NCBI RefSeq assembly: GCF_902635505.1
Contig: NC_045429.1
Location: forward strand, 38,833,831 to 38,897,830
Length of the DNA: 64,000 nt
Origin: Sarcophilus harrisii
Lineage: Eukaryota; Chordata; Mammalia; Dasyuromorphia; Dasyuridae
Reading direction: 5' to 3'
Both the position numbers and the translations under genes were made by a program. How positions within the stretch are numbered: the first letter of the stretch is position 1; the number at the start of each line of letters is the position of its first letter. The notes under the pieces are model-generated. The model did not search any database, was not told where the DNA came from, and saw only the letters and a list, made by a program, of their open reading frames with translations. Positions 12,318-22,866 of the stretch are shown piece by piece.

Positions 12318-13145
12318 AACCGAATTTCATACCACTACACATCTCTTAGATTGGCTAAGATGATAGGAAAAGATAATGATGAATGTTGGGGGGATGTGGG
12401 GAAATTGGGACACTAAAACATTGTTGGTAGAGTTGTGAACCATTCTGAGAGCAATTTGAAACTCTACCAAACTGAGCATATGCTTTGATCCAGCTGTGTC
12501 TCTACTGGACCTGTATCCCAAAGAGATCATAAAAAAGGGAAAAGGACCCACATGTGCAAAAAATGTTTTGTGGCAGCCATTTCTGTAGTGGCAAGAAACT
12601 GGAAACTGAGTGAATGTCCATCTGAATAAGTTCTGGTATATGAATGTAATAGAATAATAGTGTTCTATAAGAAACACTTAGCAGGATGATTTCTGAGGCC
12701 CGGCCTTACATAAACGGATATTAAATGGAGTGAGTAAAACCAGGAGATCATTGTACACAGCAACAAGAAGATTATACAGTTCTGATGGACGACTGTTATT
12801 CAGGCCAGTTCCAATGATGAAGAGAGCCATCTGCACCCAGAGAGGACTGTGGTTTTAAGTGCGGATTATAACATAGTATTTTCACTTTTTTGTGGTTGTT
12901 TGCTTGCAGTTTTTTTTACCTGATTTTTCCTGTGCAGCATATTTGTGTAAACATGCATAGAACTGCACATATTTAACATATATTAGATTACTAATATAAT
13001 TAATTACTAATATATAATAATATACTAATATAAAAGTGGGGAAGGGAAGGAGAAAAAAATTGGAACACAAGGTTTTGCAAGGGTGAATATTGAAAATTAT
13101 CTATGCATGTATTTTGAAAATAAGCTTAAAAGAAGGAAAAAATAA
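12318..13145 (+). mobile_element. L1 3' end (ORF2 C terminus plus 3' UTR)
   Basis: The plus strand reads from ACCACTACACATCTCTTAGA (ORF2 'RYHxTPVRLAKM' region), through GCAAGAAACTGGAAACTGAG, to the 3' UTR and terminal GAAAATAAGCTTAAAAGAAGG with an A-rich tail. ORF2 is broken by substitutions and indels. It lies 450-1250 bases upstream of the CpG island. Confidence 0.88.
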
Positions 13146-13380
13146 AACCCAACTCTATCATCTATTTTGTCAAGAGCTTAAAGGCACAGAACAACAAACT
13201 CTTATTCCCTTCTCCTTTCACCACCTGTTTTTTAAACTTTTATGCGCCTGAATTTTCTCATGTCTTAAATGCGGGGGATTCTATTGTTTACGTCTTCTCC
13301 AGTTTTCCTTCTAGGATCCAAGGAACTAATTAATGATATAATTGCAGAATTGTAAAGTTTACCAGTAAGAGGGCTGTGTG

Positions 13381-13540
13381 TTTTTTTTTTTTTTTTTTTT
13401 TTTGCTGAGGCAATTGGGGTTAAATGACCTGCCCAGAGTCATACAGCTAGGAAGTGTTAAGTGTCTGAGGTGAGATTTGAACTCGGGTCTTCCCGACTTC
13501 AGGGTTGGTGCTCCATTCACAGCGCCACCTAGCTGCCCCA
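13381..13540 (-). repeat. WSINE-type marsupial SINE at the edge of the CpG island
   Basis: A T23 run, then GCTGAGGCAATTGGGGTTAA, GTCATACAGCTAGGAAGTG and CGCCACCTAGCTGCCCC. A short flanking duplication (AAGAGGGCTG and AAGAGGACTG) is visible. It ends about 50 bases before the CpG-rich region. Confidence 0.92.
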
Positions 13541-13589
13541 AGAGGACTGCATTCTTAAGCACCGAGTCCCGAACCATTTAGACGTTTGA

Positions 13590-14720
13590 CTTCCGGTTCT
13601 CTTATTTCACAAATCAAGGAAGTTACGCTAGACAAGCTTGGGGGGAAGTTCCCGGATGAGCCACGCTCATCCCCAGCGACCAAAGCGGCTCCATCCGCAA
13701 CCTTCGGGCAGAGCTGGGGAAAGGACTGATTTAGGAACCTAAAAGAGGCCGCGCCCGTATCAGACGCCTCTTCCCGCTTCCTTATCGGGGCCCGACCGGT
13801 CAGTTGGGCTGAGAAGCAGGAGGAAAGGCAAGCTCCGACCGCGTACGTTAAAAAAAAAAAAAAAAAACAAAAACCGTTTACCCTCCCTTCCCCCAAGGAC
13901 AAGGCAGCGCATGCTAGAGGGAGGTTCAATACCCGCCCTCCAAAGTCAGTGATAGGTAGAGCCCGAGCCGGCTTCTTCTCTTCCCCCACGTGGAGTAACC
14001 TTGACAGACCCTCGGCTTCCCCCCCCAGACCCGCCCCTTTCCCTAAGCCCACCAATAAGAGAGAGGCGCCCAGAGCCCGCTCACTCCCAAGGCCAGCCAA
14101 TGAGTGAAGGCGACCACAGGCACAGCGGAAAAGGAGGGGCTTGTGGTTGCCAAGAAGCCGCTTCCCTCGGTCCCCAGCGCCGCTTGCCTTCCTCCTTCTT
14201 TGTCCGGTAAAGGTGACTTTTCCGCTAGCGAGCCCAAGGAACACGCTTCTTCTCCCCGGGCCTCCCACCCACCCTCCTCACTCCCCCCTCCCCGGCGGTT
14301 GAGAGAGCCGCGGTATAGTAGAGGCAATTGTTCGCCCGCCTTTCCTTTTATACCGGGCGACGCGACGCGACGTGACGTGCTGACGCTATCGTCGGCGTAC
14401 TGACGTTCGTAGCGCCATTTTCTATCTGGTGGGGGGCGAGATCGATCCGCGCAGAGCTAGTTTCCGTTCCTGACCCCTTTGCTCCCTCGGCGGCCGGGAG
14501 GGAAATGCCCGTGGCGGGCCGACATTTGCGCGGTTTTCTCTGCCCTCTCTGCCTTTCCCAGGGAAGTACCTAGCAGGCCCCGAGCGCTAGCGCTTCCCCG
14601 GGCCCCGCCCACGGGCCTTCCTCGGCGTCAGGGCCGGGGTGCGGCCTAGCAGAAAGGGCTCCAGGGCCAACTGTCCCATTCCTGCGGGAGGCACTCGGGC
14701 CCGAAGGCACAGCCCCGGAA
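13590..14720 (+). promoter_or_regulatory. ODF2L: CpG island and probable ODF2L promoter
   Basis: The only GC- and CpG-dense stretch in the window, lying 4.3 kb upstream of the first coding exon. Visible motifs are CCAAT boxes at 14052-14056 and 14097-14101, a GGTTGCCA RFX-type half-site at about 14142-14149, TGACGT (CRE core) at 14373-14378 and 14401-14406, and a YY1-like CGCCATTTT at 14413-14421. A TATA-like TTTTATA sits at about 14347. Candidate first-exon donors are CCG|GTAAAG near 14206 and GGG|GTGAGA near 14952; I cannot choose between them. Long open frames on the minus strand here (for example 13555-14268) are ordinary for a GC-rich island and look non-coding. Confidence 0.8.
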
Positions 14721-14952
14721 GGTCGGAGCTGGGAGCACCCGAGTTCTATGCAGCTTCTAACTTGTCCCTGAGCCAGCCAGTCCCCCGCCGTGTTCTCCTC
14801 TGTCTACTCTTGTAAAAAGAGGATAATAGCCTCTCTGCCCGGGATTGTGGGGGTCAAAGGGTCAGTTGGCACGTAGTAGGCATTTAAACGTGAGCCATTG
14901 GTACCATCAGTTCTTCCGATTGTTCTATTCTATAGTAGATGATTGTTGAGGG

Positions 14953-16300
14953 GTGAGAGAGCCCCTGGCCTGTGGGCAGGCTTTGTGAAAGCATCCACAA
15001 ACCCCAATGAGCGCAGGCTCGAGATTTGTGGCGAGACACGGAGAAATATCTTTCTCAACAGGCAAACTTCCGTGGGCACTTTTGCAAAGATGGGTTTAGA
15101 AATTAGCAGAGATAGATTGCCAGGCCTTGGGTTAAATCTGATTTGTTTGGTTTCTGAGCGAGGAACCTTTCTATAGAGGGTGGTGATCAAGCCCCTGGCC
15201 AAGGTCTCCAATTCAATAGGAGATGACTCTCTGGGAGTTTTCCCTGTGAAAGGTGGGGCGCCTCCCAGAGGGTGGAGGGTTTGAGACGGGACCACTCTCC
15301 CCCCAAAGATTAAAGGGGACACAGTTTACATCAGGGTCTTTCCAATCCTTCCCCCCCAAAGATCAGGGGGATAGTTTACATCATGATGATCAGTATTAAT
15401 ATATATATATTAGATATATCAATTTATTAGGCATAATAAATGTTAACTGTTGTAATTATGCCTATTATAACTGAGCGTATTTATATCTATAACTAGGCAT
15501 ATCTTAATGTTAGCTATTATTAGCATTGAAGTGATTTGCCCAAAGTCAGGAAAATGTTTGTTAGAATCTCCTGATCTTGGATCTCCTCTAAGATCCCAAG
15601 CCTGGGTGTCATCACATGATCATTACATCACAGAGTGATGAGAGGCCGCAGGGGCTAGATTGGTGATTTCTCTAGTTCAGAACCTCCCTAGTGAAGAAAC
15701 TCCTGACCGCAGTGCCTACCTTGCTTGAGTCCCAAAGAAAACCCCAGAACACTGGCCCCAGTCCCACGAGTGCTGGCTCATCTTCCGCCCACACCCATTT
15801 TCAAGGCCCTTATGTCCTGCTTCATCTCTGCAGCTTGAGAGGTTATTGTGGAAGAATCTTAGACTTCCCGCTTTGTTACAAACAAAAGGACTAAATTAGG
15901 AAAATTCACCAACGTGCTTTGGCCTTTGTTGAATTTTCTTTGAATTTGCTTGATATTGCTTCTTTTCCTGGCCTATATTTATCACTTTTTAAGTCATTCA
16001 ATCAACAAATATTTATTAAGTGCCCGATCCATATTGTTGATCCTTAAAACACTTGCTGTGAGGGGCTTTGCACTAAGCACTTAAAATACAAAGGTAAAAA
16101 CAGACCTTGCCTTGGACCCTGGGAAATCATGTGACTTGACCACTTACACATCCATTTTATATAGAAACATGGGTCTCTGAATCTCTGGCCAGTTCTCTCC
16201 ATTATGTCATGTTAATAATGATTTAGTGCCTGTTTGTATTGGTATTTGTCACAAGTAATGAACAATAAAACATGTTTAGGTTTGATATTTTAGTTTTTAT
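14953..16300. other. ODF2L first intron (inferred), 5' part
   Basis: Contains a direct repeat pair, CCCCCCAAAGAT at about 15300 and 15350, each followed by an ACAGTTTACATCA-like string, and AT-rich simple sequence around 15395-15440. No exon was recognised. Confidence 0.5.
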
Positions 16301-16309
16301 ACTGTGGAG

Positions 16310-16465
16310 AGCCAGTGTAATATAGTGAGAGGCACTAATCTTTAAATATAGGTTTGAATTCCCGATAACTTGCTTTACAACTATGATTTAAGCCACTTAA
16401 TCTCCTGTGAACCTATTTCCCTATCTATAAGATAAAAATAAAAATACTATTTGTTGCAGTTATAA
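16310..16465 (+). repeat. MIR-type SINE
   Basis: GAGCCAGTGTAATATAGTGA, AGGTTTGAATTCCCGATAAC and CCACTTAATCTCCTGTGAAC fit MIR. Confidence 0.65.
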
Positions 16466-17074
16466 TATACTATTGAAACAGTAGATAAAAGGCACTTTAG
16501 AGTTTATCTGTCTCACCAACTCAAACATAGAGGAAAACTTATAACTAGACAAGTGAAATGATTTTCTTGAGGCCATGCTGGAATTCAATACTAAGTCCTC
16601 TCCAGGATTCCCAAGTTCTGTTCTTTCCCTACTATAAAAATCCTTCTTAAATTCCACATGGAAGAAAAGTATGGTTATCAGAAATCATAATAAATTCTTT
16701 ACTTATCTGGAGGGTGTACACCTGGCACCTTCATCTATTGACTGTATTTGAGACTTAGGAAGCTGCCAAAATGTGTCACAAAAAAAAAAGTGTCACAAAT
16801 TCTAGAAGTAGGTACCTTACACTTGTCCTCTTGACCTCACGGACTGTTCTTGCCTTAAGAATTATAATAAACTTACTTTCCAAGTATTTTAAACAGCCTA
16901 ATTGAGGCCTTCAGAGTGGAGGAATGTTCAGGAGACCGCCTCTTTGCTCTAGGCACAACCACAAGAAGTAACAGCTCAGCAGGAAGCATAGGGGCAAGCT
17001 TTAGAAAGCTGTGGTCTGGGGTCACTGAATGTGGAGGCTGACAGCCTTCAATAAACCTGAGTCTCAGTCTTTAT

Positions 17075-17224
17075 TATACTGAAGATCTATTTCATCTGCT
17101 TCTCACAATAGCCCTTTAAAGCAAAGTACTGTCCTCACTTTATAGGTGTAGAAATGGGCTCAGGAAGGTATTTAATTCAGTTTTATTCACCAGGTTAGTA
17201 GATGTCCAAGCTGGAACTAGGACA

Positions 17225-17272
<48 letters not shown>

Positions 17273-17310
17273 TAGTGCTTTTTCCATTGTACTACACTGA
17301 CTTATCAGAG
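17075..17310 (-). repeat. MIR fragment interrupted by a T39 run
   Basis: Reverse MIR signals (CTTCTCACAATAGCCCTTTA, CACTTTATAGGTGTAGAAAT) are split from TTTCCATTGTACTACACTGA by an uninterrupted T run at 17228-17266. Confidence 0.6.
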
Positions 17311-18171
17311 AGAGGCTAGATTGGAAGATATGTACTCCACGTAAGGAGAGAGAGAAAAGCTTCTAGTTTCCTGAAATTTCTATCTAAAAGTGTGAAGTAA
17401 ATTTTTGGCACTGTTGTTACCTTCTATTTCTGACATTCTCTGATTCATCTAGATTTTATGATTGGTGTACACACTAGTGAAGTTCCTTCAAAGTTTCTCT
17501 AGGAGCAAGGTGCTGGAATGCCATTACCTCTCTTTCAACCAGACTAGTGTGATCTATCTCATTCCAAAAACAAGGACTGATATTTCATCCTGATCCTTTT
17601 CATGTAAGTTTGCAAATTGTTTTTTTTTTTTTTGTTTTTTTTTTGTTGTTGTTTTTAGAGGAAGAAGAGTACAGAAGATTTTCTTAGAATTTGAGAATTT
17701 TAAGAGTTGGAAGTTTTGCCAAAGACTCTCTAGCCTGACATCCTATTATGTAGCAGAACCATTATCTTTCAGATTGTCTATCAGTCCAAACATCAGATTT
17801 TTATTAAATGTTCACTGTATGTCCAACAATACAGTCAACCATTAGATGTTACAGATTGTGTTCTAGGCCCCTTGTGCTTGTGTTCATGCAGGGCAAAAAC
17901 AAATGATCTTTTTCCTTAGATTCCTTTAGGAACTTGATATGGAGAAACAAGTATATTTAAATGGCTTATTAGCTGTTATAGCTATACAATGTTTTGGTTG
18001 TATCCTTTTCTGTTAATACTTGGGATCACTGGAATCAAACAGCATTCCTCATTCTAATGAGGAAATAACAAATGTGTCAATTTCTCCTTGGGTCATAGCC
18101 CTCTTTGTTTCACTACAAGATATAGCATGAAATCTCAAGAAAGAAAGAAAAAAACCCATTCATTTAGGGTT

Positions 18172-18573
18172 CATTTTTTACAATTTTTATTTATAACTTT
18201 TGTTTTTGTATCATCTTTCCCAGTATATATCCCTAAACCCTCTTCTCTCAGAACCATCTCTTAGAACAAAGAATGAAAAAAGATGGGAAGCAATTTAACA
18301 AAATTAACTAGGATGTTAACCTAGTCCAACATTGTTCCAAATGCAAAGAAGGGAGGGAAGTACATTCTCAAGTTTTTCAAAATAAAAAAGTGATCCTTAT
18401 AATTACACAGAATTCAGTATTGATTTTATTGTTTTTGTTGTTTTAATTTACATTGTTGTAGTCTTAGTGTATTTGTTTTCCTGTTTATGACACTGCATCA
18501 GGCCATGTAAGTTTTGCTATGTTTCTCTGTATTCTATGATATAGTAATATCCCAGTATGGTTACTCTTATACT
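18172..18573 (-). mobile_element. Old L1-type 3' fragment
   Basis: Reverse-strand 3'-UTR-like order: T-rich start, CCCAGTATATATCCCTAAAC, TAACCTAGTCCAACATTGTT, then a diverged GCATCAGGCCATGTAAGTTT segment comparable to the GCATCAGTTCATGTAAGTCT of other L1 copies here. Confidence 0.6.
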
Positions 18574-18674
18574 CTTTTTGGAAGGTTTTTTTTTCTTTTT
18601 TAATTCATTGACATAGCTTTTATCACAGTATTTTAAACCTACTTAAAGTTATTGAATGTTGGATAACCATAATA

Positions 18675-18870
18675 ACTGATCTATATAATGCTTTGAGGTT
18701 TGTAGGATGCTGATTTCACAACTCTGAAAGAGTTGTACAAATATCCTAATTTATAGGTGAGCAAATAGAGGCATAGAAAAGATAAAGGCTTGCACAAGTA
18801 TCCACAGCTAGTAAGTTTTAGTACCTGCTTTTCAGTTATTTTCTTTTTATACTGTATCACCTTCTTATAA
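18675..18870 (-). repeat. MIR-type SINE, 110 bases before the first coding exon
   Basis: TATATAATGCTTTGAGGTTT, ATCCTAATTTATAGGTGAGC and CCACAGCTAGTAAGTTTTAG fit reverse MIR. Confidence 0.65.
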
Positions 18871-18983
18871 GGGATTACTTATATTGCTTTGGTCTAACTA
18901 GGTTAGTGATAGAAGTCAAAAGTTCATCCTGAAATGTTGAAGAAAGGCTAAAATTAAAAAATAAAATATTTCCAAGTTTTCAG

Positions 18984-19149
18984 CTTGCCTGGCAAAGGAA
19001 CTCCCAAAGCCAAATCCGGATTCTATTATTGGATTTATGGATAAGCCAAAAAAACAGGAAAATCATCCTAGAGAACTGTCATCATACTATCCAAGTAAAA
19101 CACAAGAAAATAAGCAACCATGGAGTACAAGTGAAAATGAAGTAAACTG
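18984..19149 (+). CDS. ODF2L: ODF2L first coding exon, with part of the 5' leader
   Basis: The acceptor is ttttcag at 18977-18983 and the donor is G|GTATGT at 19150. The ATG at 19037 opens [10 protein letters not shown]. The same frame is also open upstream to the acceptor (LAKELPKPNPDSIIGF before the Met), so a longer N terminus from an upstream exon cannot be excluded. The ATG is preferred because the distance from it to the LKQD motif in the next exon equals that in human. This N-terminal segment is the least conserved part of the protein. The exon ends in phase 2. Confidence 0.85.
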
Positions 19150-22100
19150 GTATGTTAATTAATAAAAAAATTTTAAATATCTATAATTTATATAAGTTGT
19201 TATATAAATTATACTACATGTAAATATAATTTATATAACTTCTAATTTTTTCCACAATTGTTTCTATATTTCCAGTGAAGCTTCCAACTTTATTCTTATA
19301 ATCACATATTCCTATCATCAGATTACGTGTATTTTCATTTGCCAGAATTAGATTTAGACTTTGTAAAAACAATAATAAAAACCTTGCATAAAATATTTGT
19401 ATAGCAAAGGCATTTGGCTTTGGCAAATATAAGCCTGAGTACTTTAGATAAATAAAATCATAAGTTCATAAAGAACAATTAATAACTCCTTCCATTCAGG
19501 TCCTTTTTACATAATTCATTCATTTTGGCAGAGAGATGACCCTTGGTTCTTAAAAGGCTGATACAGATTTTAGCAGCTCATACCATGCTGAAATCTTCTC
19601 AGTTATAGAATGTTATCCATTCTGAAAATGAGCTCCAGATATAGTTAGCTGGTCTTCAGATGAGGGATTTATCCATGGTTTGTCTCTGGACCCACATGAA
19701 TACCTTGTATAGCTTGTTGGCTCCTTCTCTGCTGATATATAGTCTCTTCCACTTGGAGATAGTAGACTAGGGTGGCGTGGAATACTGTTCTTTGAAATAT
19801 CAGATCTTTGAAGGTAGATGATTTATTTAGCATGGCTGTCCTGTAGGTGGAGACCAGAAACTTGTGGTGTAGTAAGGAAGAAAAAGTATTGCTTTAAATC
19901 TTACAGAGCACTTTTTCCCTGATAAGTTAGGGGAAAATATTTTACTCTTTATCTTCCTTTTCCATATAAACAAACAGGTTTAGAGAAGATAAGGGATTTG
20001 CTCCTGGTTACATGTGTAATAAGTACCTAGGAAGACTATTGTTATCATCCCCCTCCAAGTTTTTGGTAAACCAGCTCTAGTGTGTCTGCTGGGCACTGTG
20101 CCCCAAAGCTTCCCTCTGTGGATAAGGCTTATACTTAAGCAAACCTTTTCTCTCTGGGAAATATGTTTTTGCTGGTTTAACCTTTTAGGATCCAGAGTCA
20201 CTCCATGCCCCCAAAAGGTACCAGGATAGGGCTTTATTTTTGTCCATTCAAAGCATAATGAGAAAAACATGAAAAAAAAATGAACATAAGCTTTTTTTTT
20301 TTCTTTTGGGGTGTGTGTGTATAGGCTGAAACAAGATACTCTAAATGAACAGACTGAACTGGAGAGAAAACTTCAGGAAACTGAGATTGCAGCTAATTCT
20401 GTAGTGTCACTAATACCAATATTTAAAGACTTCCTTGCTGGGTTTAATAGTGAAAGTGTGAGTAATCCAATTGCATTTTCAAAAGTTAAAATTCATGTGA
20501 ATATTGACCATTTTCTTAAAAAGTAAAGCCAATTTGGTAATTATTTTGCAATGCATAAGAACTTTCTCTTTGATTATTTAAGCTGGTTGCTGAAAAGCAA
20601 AATAGTTTTGCTATGTATATTAAATTATTAAATATGCAACATTTAAAAAATAACAGGATAATTTGGAAACAGGAAGAACCTATATTTAGATAATTTAGTC
20701 AAAAATAGATTTGTTGATGAGAAAACATTTAAAAATTAACCAAATAGCCCTAAGAGAGTATATGATAATTTGTTAAATTAGTTGCCAACTTTCTACTACT
20801 GTTTGTGTACATTTTTATTGTTCTTTACTTATAATTGTCTTGAATTTGTAGGTGAGCAGTTCAGTTGACATATTGAAGGCCAAGTTAGCTGATAATGAAA
20901 ATGAAAATAATGTAAGTTCTTTTCTCTTCTTTGTCTCTCTATTATTTTGCTGCCTTGTGTATTATTTGATTTATATATTTAATTTATATAATATCATTCT
21001 AATTGTAATATTCCTTTTTTTTTTTTTTTTAACTTTAGGTTCTTAAAAAGAAAGTTCTGGAAAAGGAGAACTATATCCAGGAACTTTTTTCTTTTATTCA
21101 GAAAGAAAAAGTAAGTGGGTTTTGGTATAAAAATCCAGTAATTACAGATTTTTCTGGAAACATTATTATAATTATTTTGCAAGGCATTTGGGACACAGGA
21201 TAATACAGCAAATAATTGTCCAGTGTCTGAGTTAAGATTTAAACTCAACCTCTTTTAAGTCCAGGACCAGTGCTCTCTATCTACTGTGTCATCTCTCTCC
21301 CCATCTCTCCTGGAAGTTCTCCCCTTCCGCATTTCCCTCTCCATATAAATACTAAAATAGTCTCAGAAAGAATGGCTTGTATATTTTGAACTCTTGTTTT
21401 TTGGAAATTTTAAGAACTTGCTTGTGCTATCTATTGCCATTGCCCCTAAATATTTTTTTTTGGGGGGGGGGATGCTTTAGGTTTAATGCAAAACCAAAAT
21501 TTTATGGTTTTCATATAAAATTTACAAATTATGAACTATACAATAATTTTTTCCCACAGAGTTTAAAATTTAATTAAACATTTAAATAATTTTGTGATCT
21601 GCCAATTGCATGTTAGCATAGCCCAGGATTATATTCTAGGGAAGGAAAGTTTTGTACAGATAAATTAAGGATTTGAAGTATGACATGAGGAAGCAAAAAA
21701 AAAAAAAAAAAATCTATCACATATAAGACTCATTTAAAAACTAGAAATAAAAGATTATATAGTTTGACATGACATTTTTATTTCATTTAGAGAAGATTGT
21801 AACCAAATAGAAATCATAGGACAAACATGAAAATAACTTTTTATACTTATCAAAAGATTAATGTGCCTCATGTTTTTTCCATTCTTTTTAGAAAAATACT
21901 TTAAAAACAAGTCAGCTTTCACATTCAGTGAAATTGGTTCAATCTCGTCTACAGCTCCAGATTCAGAAAAAAGAAGCTGAAAATGACCAGTTGAAATCTT
22001 ATATGAAGGTTAATATATATTTATTTTTCCACTATTGCCTAAATGGTCAATTAAATGAAAAACTGTTGAAATTAGAAAATTATTCCTACATTTTGGCAGT

Positions 22101-22829
22101 TTTATTTATTTATTTATTTTTTTTAAGGAAAATGAATTCAGGAAATTCAAGTATTTAGTGTTTTTAGCAAAACCTCTAAAATTTCTAAGTTGGGGATAGT
22201 CTTGCCTATAGTGTTTTGTTTTGTTTTTTTTTTCTCTTCAGCATGCATTAAATCTCCATTATGTTTCAGGGCAAAGTTACATATTGATGACATAAAAGTA
22301 GCTCTAGCTTCATCCTCTTGTGAAGGAACTTTAGAAAAAGGAAAATCTATTTCACTTTTCTTTCTATCATATTTAAATGTTAAATAGAAAGAAACTCAAG
22401 CAAAATTCTTTGAGAAATTTGCCAGAAAGAGATTTTGTATTAAGGCAGCAGAATAACAGATTTTCAGGGAATTGGATTTTTTAGGAAGAGTGGGATTTCA
22501 GCAAAATAAAAGAAAACGAGAAAGGAATTGACTTGCAGACATAGTGATGAGAGATTAAAGAAACAGAAGAAAACTGGATTCACATTTGGCTAAAACTTTA
22601 AAAAGAGGATGTGAAACAAGGTAGTATGAAGTCATAATAATATTTGACATTTATAAAGTACTTTACAAATGCATCAAGGAATTGATCTGGGTTCCTTGAA
22701 TTATTGAACCTCCTCATTCTAGTTCACTTGCTGAAAGTATAAGTTGTTATACATAGATGAGAGACAATTAATTGTGAGGACGTGACCTTTCAGATCTTGA
22801 TTGTCCTAGCTATATGTATGTGTATATAT

Positions 22830-22866
<37 letters not shown>

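Noticed and set aside
1-13500. CLCA-family exons expected upstream from human gene order
   Set aside because: No recognisable coding segment was found on either strand; the region is repeats and unassigned intergenic DNA.
13555-14327. Long minus-strand open frames (237 and 94 codons) across the CpG island
   Set aside because: GC-rich islands have few stop codons in any frame. The translation is low-complexity with a phenylalanine run from an A tract, no domain, and no splice context. It also overlaps the probable ODF2L promoter.
14348-14356. TATA box for ODF2L
   Set aside because: Only a loose TTTTATA match in a CpG-island promoter; such promoters are usually TATA-less and no initiator is placed at the right distance.
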